Source: Desulfobacterium sp.
GTDB taxonomy: Bacteria; Desulfobacterota; Desulfobacteria; Desulfobacterales; Desulfobacteraceae
Direction: 5' to 3'
NCBI GenBank assembly: GCA_016342325.1
Contig: JAEINR010000001.1
Coordinates: 165,981-229,980, forward strand
Length of the DNA: 64,000 nucleotides
The position numbers and the translations under genes were made by a program. The notes beneath the pieces are model-generated. The model did not search any database and had not been told where the DNA came from. It saw nothing but the letters and a program-made list of their open reading frames with translations. Positions 63,502-64,000 of the stretch are shown here, in pieces. Position 1 is the first letter of the stretch. Each line of letters begins with the position of its first letter.

Positions 63502-63933
63502 TTGTTTCTTCTTATGGCTAAAGGATAAATAAATTCTACGGATCTGTTTATCCCCAAATTACCATGTTACACGGAACAAAAAAAGACCATGGGTGAATTT
63601 GCTACCGAAAAGCAAAAGAAGGGGACGCCCATAAAATTATAAGTTTCTAAAAAGAAAGTTACAATACCATGGGTGCCTCCGGGTATTGAAACAAAAGAGG
63701 ATGCAGGTCTTGCGGAAACCCTGTTGTCAGGGTCAAGAAGGAGGGGGTGTAAAGGCGATCTGAGTCCGGCACACACCTGAATCAGCGAGGGTATAGTAAC
63801 GCTCTAAAAACGGCCATTATCCTGGAGGCCCATCCTGGGCATCAGAACCTGGAGGAAAGACTCAAAAAAAGCCTCCCAAAAATCAAAATAGCCCTGACCA
63901 TCGAAAATCGATGATCAGGGCTATATAAAAATA
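63502..63933. other. 432-bp gap between the NTF2-like gene and the 5S rRNA
   Basis: No convincing gene. There is a short plus-strand open frame (63667-63780, beginning PWVPPGIETKE) with no start or ribosome site, probably a remnant. GGGGACGCCCATAAAATTA at about 63614 resembles motifs found in REP-like repeats of related genomes (from memory, uncertain). A promoter for the NTF2-like/NYN pair must lie here. The rRNA terminator occupies the right end. Confidence 0.4.
63875..63922 (-). terminator. rRNA operon terminator downstream of 5S
   Basis: On the minus strand, AGCCCTGATCATCGA, short TTT loop, TCGATGGTCAGGGCT: a 15-bp stem with one mismatch, followed by ATTTTGATTTTT. Positioned about a dozen bases after the 5S 3' end. 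Confidence 0.9.
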
Positions 63934-64000
63934 ATCCGGCGGCGTCCTACTCTCCCACAGGGCTGCCCCTGCAGTACCATCGGCGCTAGAGAACTTAACT
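63934..64000 (-). rRNA. rrf: 5S ribosomal RNA, 3' half (cut by window edge)
   Basis: On the minus strand the sequence runs AGTTCTCTAGCGCCGATGGT, then TGTGGGAGAGTAGGACGCCG: the universal 5S landmarks TAGCGCCGATGGTA and GGGAGAGTAGG. About 67 of about 117 bases are in the window; the 5' part and presumably 23S/16S lie beyond position 64000. The exact 3' end is uncertain by a few bases. Confidence 0.93.

Overview
The window looks like a chromosomal segment of an anaerobic Desulfobacterota bacterium, probably a sulfate reducer of the Desulfobacteraceae type. This is an inference from gene content: a ferredoxin-dependent 2-oxoacid oxidoreductase set, a CCG-domain Fe-S selenoprotein, a DUF6178 protein, sigma-54 control of flagella, a two-CW-type cysteine cluster in a sensor kinase, and a moderately GC-rich coding style. 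No phage, transposase or CRISPR array is visible; the window is mostly housekeeping and regulatory DNA.

1-13.7 kb (all minus strand) is a motility region. A flagellar basal-body operon (flgB-flgC-fliE-fliF-fliG-fliH-fliI, fliI cut by the window edge) is preceded by a textbook sigma-54 promoter and by a sigma-54 response regulator that probably drives it. Further upstream lie an AMIN/TPR envelope protein, a receiver-less sigma-54 activator overlapping cheY, then cheX, a PilZ protein and a REC-GAF-HD-GYP phosphodiesterase, linking chemotaxis and c-di-GMP to the flagellum.

14-33 kb is metabolic and mixed: an Lrp/AsnC regulator with lysA, glutamine-dependent NAD synthetase, a crotonase, an MBL-fold hydrolase, a co-directional run (rdgB, nitroreductase, radical SAM/TPR, AmpG-like permease, DUF6178), an OmpA-type lipoprotein, a PLP decarboxylase resembling PanP, a thioesterase, a methyltransferase, a small unknown protein, and a korDABC-type operon.

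33-49 kb holds a glycosyltransferase, two neighbouring proteins with phospho-acceptor-less receiver domains (one fused to DUF342/FapA), a giant HrpA helicase, the selenoprotein with in-frame UGA and a clear bacterial SECIS hairpin (41531-42850), thrS-vanZ, rnd-dapF, a rhomboid protease and an FAH-family hydrolase.

49-61.5 kb is signalling: a BaeSR-like two-component pair beside a secreted EF-hand/DUF1566 protein, a SprT-like/DUF2786 protein, a 5'-truncated PEP-synthase-like gene paired with a phosphatase-YkgJ fusion, a response regulator, and a PhnD-like lipoprotein overlapping a histidine kinase with a nine-cysteine insert, followed by a YcgR/PilZ protein. 61.6-63.5 kb is a visibly AT-richer two-gene unit (NYN/LOTUS-like protein plus an NTF2-like protein). 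The window ends in the 3' half of a 5S rRNA gene (minus strand) with its terminator, so an rRNA operon lies just beyond.

The intergenic DNA carries structure of its own: a dispersed repeat family of about 70-80 bp (clear copies near 28.2, 42.9 and 50.0 kb, shortened copies near 17.5 and 30.0 kb), and several short duplications at gene 3' ends (15.7, 26.3 and 57.1 kb), two of them with exactly 38-bp periods.
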